9,417 nt of DNA from Bacillota bacterium (GTDB lineage Bacteria; Bacillota; Clostridia; Tissierellales; Sedimentibacteraceae). The position numbers were made by a program, and so were the translations under genes. The stretch's first letter is position 1. Each line of letters opens with the position of its first letter. Below are positions 1 through 7,132 of the stretch, in pieces. The notes beneath the pieces were generated by a model. The model was not told the DNA's origin. It ran no database searches and was given only the letters and a program-made list of their open reading frames with translations. Location of the stretch: the NCBI GenBank assembly GCA_029239575.1, contig JARBUP010000097.1, forward strand, positions 1 through 9,417, written 5' to 3'.

Positions 1-480
1 TTTGATCAACACACGCCATATCATGACAAAGATGTATTAGATCATACTTTGGCTGTTGTAGATAATATAGAACCAAAATTAAATTTAAGAATGTCAGCTC
101 TTTTACATGATATAAGTAAGCCTGATTGTTTTACTTTAGATACAAAAGGTCGCGGTCATTTTTATGGTCATCATATAAAATCGTCAGAAAAAAGCGAAGA
201 AATTCTTAAAAGACTAGGGTATGATAATGATTTTATAGAAGATGTGAAAATTTTAATCAGGTATCATTATATAAAGGACATAAAAAATATTAACACTTTA
301 GAAGGACTTAAAAAATTTATTAATGATGTGGGTGTAGATAGACTAAATGACATGTTTGAACTAAACATAGCCGATATAAAGGGTAAAGCCAATCCTGATA
401 AATTTGATGATATTGAATTTATTAGGAAAAAGTGCTATGACTATTTAAATAGTGTTAATTATAATATAAAAGCCGATTAA
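1..480 (+). CDS. cca: CCA tRNA nucleotidyltransferase, C-terminal HD domain (5' partial)
   Basis: This is the last 159 codons of a gene that enters from the left edge; the frame is open from base 1 and ends in TAA. The visible part is an HD metal-dependent phosphohydrolase domain. It shows a first His near visible residue 15 (VLDHTL), the HD pair in LLHDISKP (residues 36-37), then GHFYGHH. This order, with the leading F-D-Q-x-x-P-Y-H and the GHFYGH block, is the pattern known from the HD domain of bacterial CCA-adding enzymes. Those enzymes build or repair the tRNA 3' CCA end, and their HD domain can carry 2',3'-cyclic phosphodiesterase or phosphatase activity. The usual glycine of HDIGKP is serine here. 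The polymerase domain lies outside the window, so a stand-alone HD hydrolase is not excluded. A TTG or ATG further in should not be used as a start, because conserved residues precede it. Confidence 0.8.
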   Translation, partial: FDQHTPYHDKDVLDHTLAVVDNIEPKLNLRMSALLHDISKPDCFTLDTKGRGHFYGHHIKSSEKSEEILKRLGYDNDFIEDVKILIRYHYIKDIKNINTLEGLKKFINDVGVDRLNDMFELNIADIKGKANPDKFDDIEFIRKKCYDYLNSVNYNIKAD

Positions 481-505
481 GGATTTCTTAACCGGCAATT
501 TTTTT
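472..505. terminator. Bidirectional terminator between convergent cca and the secreted-protein gene
   Basis: Arms at 472-481 and 487-496 enclose a 5-nt loop. The stem has 10 positions with one A476-C492 mismatch, which becomes a G-U pair in leftward RNA. Rightward it is followed by seven T (499-505). Leftward, the reverse complement runs into TTTTATATTA. The left arm overlaps the cca stop codon. It sits exactly between two convergent genes. Confidence 0.8.
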
Positions 506-513
506 ATTGAATT

Positions 514-1806
514 TTATTGTACTTCAGTTTCTACAGGTTCCATTAAATCAATTTCAGGAGCGTTTAAAGCTTCTTTTGGAATTACAAAATCTGTAGCTGC
601 ATTTATATGGTGTATTTCCATAACCATTTTAGCTTGCATATTTTGAAATACTGCCAGGTCTTCAGCAGTCATTCCTTCCATTCCATCCATTCCTAAAAGC
701 GAACCAAACATGGAACTATAAATTTTACTTAAATCAAATTCATATTTAACTAATTCTCCAGATTTTTCATCAATATAAGATATTAGTTGAATATCTCCAA
801 TATTTTTTAACATTTCAGCTGCCATTATATCTGATTCATTAGTAGATTGGGATAATTCTTGTAAATAAGTTCCTAAAACTTCGTTATAAATTTCACCAGA
901 CATAGCATATTGAATTTTTAATAATGTATTTCCTGCTGTGTCTTTATATTTACCAAAATATTTTACATCTTTAATATATTTTTCATCCATTTGAGCTGAT
1001 GAATCTTTACTTAATTTAAATAGTGAAGCGAATGACTCATCTTCCATTATAGACTTTTGCCATGTTAATAAACCAGAAAAATCATACATTCCCATGTAAG
1101 TAGTAAATGTCGTATCATCAGCAGTTAAATACATTTCCATAATAGGTTGAGAAATTTTTTCTCCCATAAAATCAGCATCCATAATAGCAGACATTTTCAT
1201 TTTCATAGGATCAACAAATATGGTAGCATCCATATCCATTTTCATTTTCATGTTTTGAACATTACCTAATCCATCAGGCATAGGCATTAATATATCTATT
1301 AATATTTTTCCATCGTAATTTTCCCAAGCATATGATTTTTCGTTAGCTTTTAATAAAATAGCTTTTACATCAAATGGTTCTTTTGTTATAACTACAGTAT
1401 TAACTGAGTCATCCCACTGAACTTCAGAACCAAATGCTTCAATAACTTTTCTTATTGGTAAATAAGTTCTGTTATTAACAATTAAAGATGTTGTATCATT
1501 AACTAATTTTTCGCCATTTTTTATTATGTAATTTGTTCCAATAGGAATTTCTACAGTTATACCATCCTTAGTTGCTATGGCAATTTGTTTTTCTTGGTTC
1601 CATTCTACAGTTGCACCATATTTCTCCAATGTTTGTCTAAATGGAACTTGGGTTCTCCAATTTGTATCCACAAAAGGTTTTCCAGATTGTTCATTAAATT
1701 CAACTTGTTCTGAATCGATGTTAACAATTATTTCTTCAGCAAAGGCTTGAACCGATGAAAATACTAACATCATACATAAGCTGAGAGTAAAAATAATTTT
1801 TTTCAT
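514..1806 (-). CDS. Secreted protein with copper-amine-oxidase N-terminal repeats and Met-rich C-terminal domain
   Basis: The product is 430 residues. It begins with a clear signal peptide: MKK, a hydrophobic core at residues 4-18, and a likely cleavage after AFA at about residue 23. It is therefore exported, probably to the cell surface. Residues about 45-142 hold a copper amine oxidase-like N-terminal domain (Cu_amine_oxidN1 type), with the hallmark V-P-F-R, Y-L-P-I-R-K and V-x-W-D/N repeat motifs. In Firmicutes this domain is a wall or surface module and does not imply oxidase activity. Residues about 150-410 resemble the beta-rich DUF6612/LppX-like lipoprotein fold (weak, from memory). 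This part is unusually rich in methionine, including alternating M-K-M-K-M runs at 186-192 and 201-205. The start is ATG at 1806, preceded by AGGAGG. It is a single-gene unit with its own promoter and terminator. Substrate or partner is unknown. Confidence 0.8.
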   Translation of the reverse strand: MKKIIFTLSLCMMLVFSSVQAFAEEIIVNIDSEQVEFNEQSGKPFVDTNWRTQVPFRQTLEKYGATVEWNQEKQIAIATKDGITVEIPIGTNYIIKNGEKLVNDTTSLIVNNRTYLPIRKVIEAFGSEVQWDDSVNTVVITKEPFDVKAILLKANEKSYAWENYDGKILIDILMPMPDGLGNVQNMKMKMDMDATIFVDPMKMKMSAIMDADFMGEKISQPIMEMYLTADDTTFTTYMGMYDFSGLLTWQKSIMEDESFASLFKLSKDSSAQMDEKYIKDVKYFGKYKDTAGNTLLKIQYAMSGEIYNEVLGTYLQELSQSTNESDIMAAEMLKNIGDIQLISYIDEKSGELVKYEFDLSKIYSSMFGSLLGMDGMEGMTAEDLAVFQNMQAKMVMEIHHINAATDFVIPKEALNAPEIDLMEPVETEVQ

Positions 1807-1835
1807 GTAATCCTCCTAATAGATTATTTAATTTA

Positions 1836-1864
1836 ATAATACCTTATTTTGGAAATAAAATCAA
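1836..1864 (-). promoter_or_regulatory. Sigma-A promoter for the secreted CuAO-repeat protein
   Basis: On the minus strand the -35 is TTGATT (1864-1859) and the -10 is TATTAT (1841-1836), with a 17-nt spacer. The -10 lies about 30 bp upstream of the ATG at 1806, leaving a short leader that contains AGGAGG. Confidence 0.75.
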
Positions 1865-1897
1865 TATTAACTAAAAATAACAAACGCTTTATTAAAT

Positions 1898-1937
1898 TAT
1901 AAAAATTACCCAACATTTTGACAATGCTGGGTAATTT
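1898..1937 (-). terminator. Rho-independent terminator of the amino-acid permease gene
   Basis: Arms at 1923-1937 and 1903-1917 form a 15-position stem with a 5-nt loop. The only non-Watson-Crick position (A1913/C1927) is a G-U pair in the leftward RNA. The leftward RNA continues with TTTTTATAATTT. It lies about 33 bp past the permease stop codon. Confidence 0.8.
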
Positions 1938-1969
1938 ATCATGAAATATTTGTTATTTTTAATATTTCT

Positions 1970-3268
1970 TTATTTCTTTTTAACATAGTAATAAACAGGA
2001 AGACCTAAAAGTGTAATACCAATTCCAATTAATGAATTTATAGGAGTATCCATAACTGTGCTAAACAAAATATAAATGCCTCCAACTATACCTATTATTG
2101 GTGTTATTGGATATAAAGGAACTTTATAAGTTGATTTATCCAAAGGGAAATTTTTTCTAAGCTTAAATATTCCAAAAACGCCCATTGTAAAGAAAATCCA
2201 AAGAACAAATATTAGTAAATCTGTAATAGTATTAAATGTACCTGATAGAATGTAAATTACTGCAATTATGCTTTCCAGTATTAAAGAATTTGCTGGAGTT
2301 TTGAATCTGTGATTTACTTTGCTGATTATATTTGAAAATGGAAGTTCTTTTCTTTCACCCATAACCATTGGAATTCGAGCTCCTGTCATTAAATAACCAT
2401 TTAATGCACCAAATACAGAAACCATGATACCTGCTGTAATAAATGCTCCTCCAGCATTTCCTAACAGTGCTTGAGCTGCATCTGAAGCAGGAGTTTTTGA
2501 AGAAACTATTTCACTTAAAGGAAGTATTTTGAATATAGCAATATTAAATATAGAATAAACTATTATTACAAATATAACTCCTGCTGAAATTACCTTTGGC
2601 AAATCTTTTGTTGGATTTTTAAGCTCCCCAGCCATATTTGTAACATTTATCCATCCATCATATGCCCATAAAGTTCCTAATATAGCAGCACCAAAACCAG
2701 CTCCTTTTACAGTTGCATCTAAGCCACTAAAATCAAGAGGTGAGCTTGAAGTAAGACCCATAAATATTATTGCAGCTACAGGAATTAATTTTCCCACTGT
2801 TGCAGCAGTTTGAATTATTCCTCCAAATTTTGTTGCAATTATATTCATAATAAGAATAAATAACAAAATGGATATGGCTAATATTTTTTGTTCTAAACTA
2901 CTCAATGGTATAAAAAATCCAGCATATGTAGTAAATGCAATTGCTTGTGCAGCTACTGAAGCAGGATATGAAATTATAGTTTGCACCCATCCTAATAAGA
3001 AACCAAATTTTTCTCCATATAGTTCACCTAAATATGTGTAAAGTCCACCTGATTTTGGAATTGCTGATGCAATTTCAGCTATAGACAAAGCTGATGCTAA
3101 TGTAATGATACCTCCAACAACCCAAGCTAAAATGCTCATTGTTACAGAGCCTGCATTTTGTAGAACTATCCCTGATTTAAGAAATATACCGGAACCAATT
3201 ATTGTTCCTACTACAATTGCTAATGCTTCTATAAATGAAATAGATTTTTTTAATGATTCATTTGACAT
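1970..3268 (-). CDS. APC-family amino-acid permease, SteT-like (serine/threonine exchanger type)
   Basis: This is a 432-residue integral membrane protein with about 12 hydrophobic segments, the normal size for the amino acid-polyamine-organocation superfamily. Family marks are GTIIGSGIF in TM1 (residues 21-29, the substrate-carboxylate binding loop), IPKSGGLYTYL (70-80) and WAYDGW in TM6 (201-206), followed by GELKNP. The pattern closely follows Bacillus subtilis SteT/YkbA and other LAT-like bacterial exchangers. Uptake or exchange of neutral amino acids is therefore expected, but the substrate cannot be read from the sequence. The start is taken as ATG at 3268, because GAGGT lies five bases upstream of it. 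The in-frame GTG at 3280, which would add MRYN, falls within that ribosome binding site. The gene has its own promoter and terminator and is divergent from glpK. Confidence 0.88.
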   Translation of the reverse strand: MSNESLKKSISFIEALAIVVGTIIGSGIFLKSGIVLQNAGSVTMSILAWVVGGIITLASALSIAEIASAIPKSGGLYTYLGELYGEKFGFLLGWVQTIISYPASVAAQAIAFTTYAGFFIPLSSLEQKILAISILLFILIMNIIATKFGGIIQTAATVGKLIPVAAIIFMGLTSSSPLDFSGLDATVKGAGFGAAILGTLWAYDGWINVTNMAGELKNPTKDLPKVISAGVIFVIIVYSIFNIAIFKILPLSEIVSSKTPASDAAQALLGNAGGAFITAGIMVSVFGALNGYLMTGARIPMVMGERKELPFSNIISKVNHRFKTPANSLILESIIAVIYILSGTFNTITDLLIFVLWIFFTMGVFGIFKLRKNFPLDKSTYKVPLYPITPIIGIVGGIYILFSTVMDTPINSLIGIGITLLGLPVYYYVKKK

Positions 3269-3316
3269 GTTATACCTCACTGTTTTATGATATTATTTTG
3301 TTAATTTTATAACAAT

Positions 3317-3345
3317 ATTATATACTTAATTTCAAACTTAATCAA
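3317..3345 (-). promoter_or_regulatory. Sigma-A promoter for the SteT-like permease
   Basis: On the minus strand, TTGATT (3345-3340) and a perfect TATAAT (3322-3317) are separated by 17 nt. The -10 is about 50 bp upstream of the chosen ATG. Confidence 0.8.
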
Positions 3346-3372
3346 GTTTTTAAAAAAGTAAATTTATTAGAA

Positions 3373-3384
3373 AATCAATTGATT
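3373..3384. promoter_or_regulatory. 12-bp perfect palindrome overlapping the glpK -35 (possible operator)
   Basis: AATCAATTGATT is a perfect palindrome whose right half is the glpK -35 hexamer. It lies between two divergent promoters. It could be a repressor site, but a short AT-rich palindrome can also arise by chance. Confidence 0.35.
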
Positions 3385-3407
3385 ATTTAGTTTTTCAGTT
3401 ATATAAT
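3379..3407 (+). promoter_or_regulatory. Sigma-A promoter for glpK
   Basis: TTGATT (3379-3384), a 17-nt spacer and TATAAT (3402-3407) lie about 35 bp before the glpK ATG. No catabolite-response element resembling the CcpA consensus was seen around it. Confidence 0.8.
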
Positions 3408-3441
3408 TTATTATACATAAAAAATTCACAAGGAGAATCAA

Positions 3442-4935
3442 ATGAGTAAAAATTATGTTCTTGCATTGGATCAAGGAACTACAAGTTCGCGTGCTATTAT
3501 TTTTGATAGAAATGGAACAATTATTAGTTCATCTCAAAAAGAATTTACTCAAATATATCCTAAAGCAGGCTGGATAGAACATGATCCAATGGAAATTTGG
3601 GAAACTCAACTTTCATCGGCTAAAGATGCTATAAGCAAATCAAGTTTAAATCCGTCCGATATAGCTTGCATAGGTATTACAAATCAAAGAGAAACAACTG
3701 TTTTATGGGATAAAAATACAGGCAAACCTGTATATAATGCAATAGTTTGGCAGTGTAGACGAACTGCAGATATTTGCAACAAATTAATAAATGATGGATA
3801 TGGAGATTACATAAAAGAAAATACAGGTCTTTTAATTGATGCATATTTTTCTGGAACTAAAATAAAATGGATTTTGGACAATGTAGAAGGCGTTAGGGAA
3901 AAGGCAGAAAAGGGTGATATTTTATTTGGAACAATTGATACTTGGATTGTTTGGAACTTAACAAATGGTAAATCCCATATCACTGATTATTCAAATGCTT
4001 CAAGGACAATGATTTATAATATAAAGCAATTAAAGTGGGATGAAAAAATTTTAACATACTTGGACATTCCTTCATGTATTTTACCTGAAGTTAAATCTTC
4101 TTCTTTAATTTATGCAAACACCAAAAAGGAACTATTTGGTGAAGAAATTATAATTTCAGGAATAGCTGGAGATCAACAAGCTGCGCTTTTTGGTCAAGGA
4201 TGTTTTCAAGCTGGTATGGTTAAAAATACATATGGTACGGGATGTTTCATGCTTATGAACACAGGAGAAAAAATGGTAACATCTCATAATGGACTTTTAA
4301 CTACCATAGCATGGGGATTGGATGGAAAAGTAGAATACGCTTTGGAAGGTTCCATATTTGTAGCAGGAGCAGCAATTCAATGGCTAAGAGATGAATTAAA
4401 ACTAATTAATGATGCTGCTGATTCCGAATATTTTGCAAATAAAGTAAATGATACAAATGGTGTATATGTTGTACCAGCTTTTACAGGACTTGGTGCACCA
4501 CATTGGGATATGTATGCAAGAGGTGCTATATTAGGATTAACAAGGGGAGTAAACAGAAATCATATAATAAGAGCAACACTTGAATCAATAGCATATCAAA
4601 CAAAGGATGTAATAAATGCTATGATTGACGATTCAGGAATTAATTTAACAGCTTTAAAAGTTGATGGAGGAGCTACAGCAAATGATTTTCTCATGCAATT
4701 TCAATCAGATATTTTAAATGTAAATGTTGAGAGACCTGAAGTCACTGAAACAACAGCTCTTGGTGCAGCTTATTTAGCAGGATTAGCTGTTGGACTTTGG
4801 AAATCAAAAGGAGAAATATCTCAAAATTGGAGTATAAACAGAAAGTTTAAACCAGAAATGGATGAAGATAAAAGAAATTTACTTTATAATGGTTGGAAAA
4901 AAGCTGTGGGAAGATCTAAAGATTGGGAAGAATAA
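3442..4935 (+). CDS. glpK: Glycerol kinase
   Basis: This 497-residue cytoplasmic FGGY-family kinase phosphorylates glycerol with ATP to sn-glycerol 3-phosphate; the length is normal for GlpK. Visible motifs are the N-terminal phosphate-binding loop DQGTTSSR (10-17), glycerol-contacting NQRETT (R83, E84), Y135 in DAYFSGTK, and GIAGDQQAALFGQ with catalytic D244. Also present are NTYGTG (262-267), ALEGSIFVAGAAIQWLRD and the C-terminal VDGGATANDFLMQFQSD block. The start is supported by AAGGAG six bases before the ATG. In Bacillus and Enterococcus GlpK, a histidine in a Y-H-F-F-G or Y-H-F-Y-G stretch just before the GDQQ block is phosphorylated by HPr of the sugar PTS. Here the aligned stretch is K-E-L-F-G, with Glu at 230, so that control is probably absent. 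No glpF, glpD or glpP lies in the window. The downstream aminopeptidase, 39 bp away with no terminator between, may be co-transcribed. Confidence 0.96.
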   Translation: MSKNYVLALDQGTTSSRAIIFDRNGTIISSSQKEFTQIYPKAGWIEHDPMEIWETQLSSAKDAISKSSLNPSDIACIGITNQRETTVLWDKNTGKPVYNAIVWQCRRTADICNKLINDGYGDYIKENTGLLIDAYFSGTKIKWILDNVEGVREKAEKGDILFGTIDTWIVWNLTNGKSHITDYSNASRTMIYNIKQLKWDEKILTYLDIPSCILPEVKSSSLIYANTKKELFGEEIIISGIAGDQQAALFGQGCFQAGMVKNTYGTGCFMLMNTGEKMVTSHNGLLTTIAWGLDGKVEYALEGSIFVAGAAIQWLRDELKLINDAADSEYFANKVNDTNGVYVVPAFTGLGAPHWDMYARGAILGLTRGVNRNHIIRATLESIAYQTKDVINAMIDDSGINLTALKVDGGATANDFLMQFQSDILNVNVERPEVTETTALGAAYLAGLAVGLWKSKGEISQNWSINRKFKPEMDEDKRNLLYNGWKKAVGRSKDWEE

Positions 4936-4974
4936 ATTAGGTATTATAACAAAATAAATGGAGGAATTTAAAAA

Positions 4975-6213
4975 ATGAAAACAAGTTTTTTTATAAATAA
5001 CAGAGCCAAGTTTGCAACACAAATGCAGGATAATTCAACTGCTGTATTTTTCTCAGGCAAAGCACCAAGACAAAGTGCAGATGAAGAATATGCTTTTTCA
5101 GTGGATAGAAATTTCTTTTATTTAACTGGAATAGACAGAGAAGATATGGTTTTAGTTATAAATAAAATTAGAGGTGAAGTTACGGAACAACTTTTTATAC
5201 CACCTGTTGATGATTTTTTTGAAAAATGGTATGGGATACTTCTAAAAAAAGAAGAAGCAATAAATATTTCAGGAATTCAATCTGTTTTAAACAGAAATGA
5301 ATTTTTAAATCAATTTGCAAAAAAATTATGTTCAGCTGACAGACCTGATTCTGTTTACATAGTTTCCTATTATACAGATCCATTTGAATCATATGATGAA
5401 TATAAAAAAATAGCTCATTGGATTAAAAAGCAGTTCCCTACTATAAATATTTTAAATTCTCTCGATATAGTTACTAATTTAAGAGGTTCAAAACAAGAAG
5501 AAGAAATTTCAGAAATTAAAACAGCAATAGGATATACAAAAGAAGCTTTGGAATTTGTTATGAAAAATTTACAAGTAGGAAAATTTGAATATCAAGTAAG
5601 AGCAGATTTTGAATATCAATTGATGTTAAGAAATTCAAAACCAAGTTTTAAAACAATAGGGGCTTCAGGAAAAAATGCTGTGATTTTACATTATGTAGAT
5701 TTGCAGGATAAAATAGAAGATGGAAATTTAATTCTTCTTGATTTAGGAGCAGTGTCTAAAAATTATGCATCGGATATAACAAGAACGTATCCAGCTAATG
5801 GTAAGTTTACTGAAAGACAAAAGGAAATTTATAATTTAGTGCTACAAGCTCAAGATGTAGCAGTTGATTCCATGTTTGTTGGAGCACCAGAAATAGATGT
5901 TAACAATGCAGTTAAAGAACATTTTGCTAAAGGTTTAAAAGCATTAAAAATTATTAGAGATGATTCAGAGGTGGAAAATTACTATTACCACAGCATAGGG
6001 CACCCACTTGGATTAGATGTTCATGATTTAAGAAGAAGAGATAAAACAATGCAGGAAAATAATGTGTACACAGTTGAACCAGGATTATATATTAAAGAAG
6101 AAGGAATAGGCATAAGAATAGAAGATGATTATTGGGTTACAAAAAACGGAATCATAAATCTTTCAAAAGACATAATTAAAACAGTAAATGACATAGAAAA
6201 CTTCATGAAATAA
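4975..6213 (+). CDS. pepP: Xaa-Pro aminopeptidase (peptidase family M24B)
   Basis: This 412-residue cytoplasmic metallopeptidase would remove an N-terminal residue that precedes proline. An N-terminal AMP_N-type domain (about residues 1-140; the N-R-x-F-x-Y-L-T-G-I motif at 45-53 is typical) precedes the pita-bread catalytic domain (about 175-405). All five dinuclear metal ligands are visible: D256 in LLDLGA, D267 in SDITRT, H343 in IGHPLGLDVHD, E368 in TVEPGLYI and E383 in RIEDDYW. The supporting histidines H239 and H350 are also present, so it should be active. The start ATG follows GGAGG within the gap after glpK. No convincing promoter was found in that gap, which suggests read-through from glpK. 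A metabolic link between the two is not obvious. M24B members acting on other dipeptides (prolidase) are the main alternative, but the AMP_N domain fits aminopeptidase P better. Confidence 0.9.
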   Translation: MKTSFFINNRAKFATQMQDNSTAVFFSGKAPRQSADEEYAFSVDRNFFYLTGIDREDMVLVINKIRGEVTEQLFIPPVDDFFEKWYGILLKKEEAINISGIQSVLNRNEFLNQFAKKLCSADRPDSVYIVSYYTDPFESYDEYKKIAHWIKKQFPTINILNSLDIVTNLRGSKQEEEISEIKTAIGYTKEALEFVMKNLQVGKFEYQVRADFEYQLMLRNSKPSFKTIGASGKNAVILHYVDLQDKIEDGNLILLDLGAVSKNYASDITRTYPANGKFTERQKEIYNLVLQAQDVAVDSMFVGAPEIDVNNAVKEHFAKGLKALKIIRDDSEVENYYYHSIGHPLGLDVHDLRRRDKTMQENNVYTVEPGLYIKEEGIGIRIEDDYWVTKNGIINLSKDIIKTVNDIENFMK

Positions 6214-6221
6214 ATTTAGGA

Positions 6222-6310
6222 GATTTAGGGACGGAGCTTTCGCTGCTTAGGGACGGACCCTTTGCAGCAAAAGCTCCGTCCCCAAATCGCAAAAGGTCCG
6301 TCCCCAAATC
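6222..6310. repeat. GC-rich interleaved palindromic repeat (REP/BIME-like)
   Basis: Four copies of a GGGACGGA core occur in 89 bp, in the order A, B, A', B'. A (6222-6246) is the inverse of A' (6264-6288) at 23 of 25 positions. B (6247-6265) is the inverse of B' (6289-6307) at 17 of 19. All four mismatches are A against C on the plus strand, so they become G-U pairs in leftward RNA. The pairings A-A' and B-B' cross each other, so they form either a pseudoknot or alternative structures. The block is far more GC-rich than its surroundings. It fills the gap between convergent pepP and the PHP gene, starting 8 bp after one stop and ending 6 bp before the other. It probably ends both transcripts, although no good T-tract follows either side. 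GGGACGG palindromes recall dispersed repeats seen in other Firmicutes (from memory). Confidence 0.75.
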
Positions 6311-6316
6311 ATCAAA

Positions 6317-7132
6317 TCAAAATGGTAACTGGTTTACACCGTAATCTCCGATTTCTACATTCCAAGTTGTTAATTCTTTTCCGTGCCAGTCAGTACCACC
6401 AGTTTTTATTAAATCATGTTTTTTTGCAAAATCTTCGTAGCGATTTACTAAAACAGAGTCGTGGTAAGGATAGTATACTTCTATTCCTTTTAATCCGTAC
6501 GGCAATAGTATTTCCATTTCTTTAATATCTGATTCTAATCCAATACGTGCAGGATGTGCAAATGTTGATAATCCTCTTGCTTGATTTATTACTTCAACAG
6601 CTTCTGAAGGATGTATTGGAAATTTTTCAATAAAATCGCTTTTATAATATTTAATATATTTATCAAAAAATATAGGCCAATCATTTAATGTATATGGTAA
6701 TCCATCTTCTATCATTGCTTTTAATATATCCGATAATGACATGGCTTGCTTAAACTGTGAATAGGAAATAATTTTGTTAATATCAAAATCAATATAATGA
6801 TTTTTTTCAAGCCAATAATATCGTTCTAAAAATGTTTTGTTAAAATATTTTGCAGTTATACTTAGTAAGTCCTGTAGTTGAGAGTTTTTAATATCTATGT
6901 TATAACCAAGTATATGAATGAGGTGTCCATTTGAAACAGATGAAATTTCAATACCGGGTACAATTTTTATATTATATTTTTTTGCATTTTCAATAATTTC
7001 TAAAACTCCAAATGTAGTATCATGATCAGTTAAAGAAATAGCTGAAATATTTTTTTGTTGGACTTTTTTTAATATTTCATCCGTAGTATCGCTACCATCT
7101 GAAAATTTTGAATGAATGTGTAAGTCAATCAT
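6317..7132 (-). CDS. PHP-domain phosphoesterase (TrpH/YciV-like)
   Basis: This 271-residue cytoplasmic protein consists of one PHP domain, a metal-dependent hydrolase fold. Characteristic metal-ligand motifs are in order: DLHIHS (H5, H7), SDGS (D12), SLTDHDT (H37), PGIEIS (E62), HILGYN (H73), TFAHPAR (H193) and GGTDWHG (D248, H250). Relatives such as E. coli YciV (RnaAM/TrpH) hydrolyse 3',5'-nucleotide bisphosphates (pAp) and short RNA 5' ends. A similar nucleotide or oligonucleotide phosphatase role is inferred; histidinol-phosphatase is less likely because the spacing follows the TrpH type. The start is set at ATG 7132, eight bases after AGAGG. The upstream GTG at 7141 overlaps that ribosome binding site. 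The gene is convergent with pepP and transcribed straight into the palindromic repeat. Confidence 0.87.
   Translation of the reverse strand: MIDLHIHSKFSDGSDTTDEILKKVQQKNISAISLTDHDTTFGVLEIIENAKKYNIKIVPGIEISSVSNGHLIHILGYNIDIKNSQLQDLLSITAKYFNKTFLERYYWLEKNHYIDFDINKIISYSQFKQAMSLSDILKAMIEDGLPYTLNDWPIFFDKYIKYYKSDFIEKFPIHPSEAVEVINQARGLSTFAHPARIGLESDIKEMEILLPYGLKGIEVYYPYHDSVLVNRYEDFAKKHDLIKTGGTDWHGKELTTWNVEIGDYGVNQLPF

Noticed and set aside
1876..1895. Possible CcpA catabolite-response element around AAACGCTTT
   Set aside because: Against the usual consensus it has about four mismatches, including the conserved TG and CA ends, and it is not placed on a promoter of a sugar gene.
3278..3280. GTG as start of the permease
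   Set aside because: It falls inside the Shine-Dalgarno sequence of the ATG at 3268, and the added residues MRYN match nothing in the family.
3105..3290. Rightward 61-codon open frame inside the permease gene
   Set aside because: It lies antisense to a well-conserved transporter, has no ribosome binding site and shows no recognisable domain.
4936..4974. Promoter in the glpK-pepP gap (GGTATTATAAC)
   Set aside because: A TATTAT is present, but no -35 at 16-18 nt spacing; TTGGGA lies only 13 nt away.
5195..5392. Leftward 65-codon open frame inside pepP
   Set aside because: Antisense shadow of the aminopeptidase N-terminal domain; low-complexity translation and no start signals.
6222..6310. 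CRISPR array
   Set aside because: The repeats are inverted and adjacent, with no regular unique spacers and no cas genes.
6262..6525. Rightward 87-codon open frame from the palindromic repeat into the PHP gene
   Set aside because: It overlaps the 3' end of the PHP gene on the other strand, including its HPAR and GTDWHG motifs, and begins in repeat DNA.
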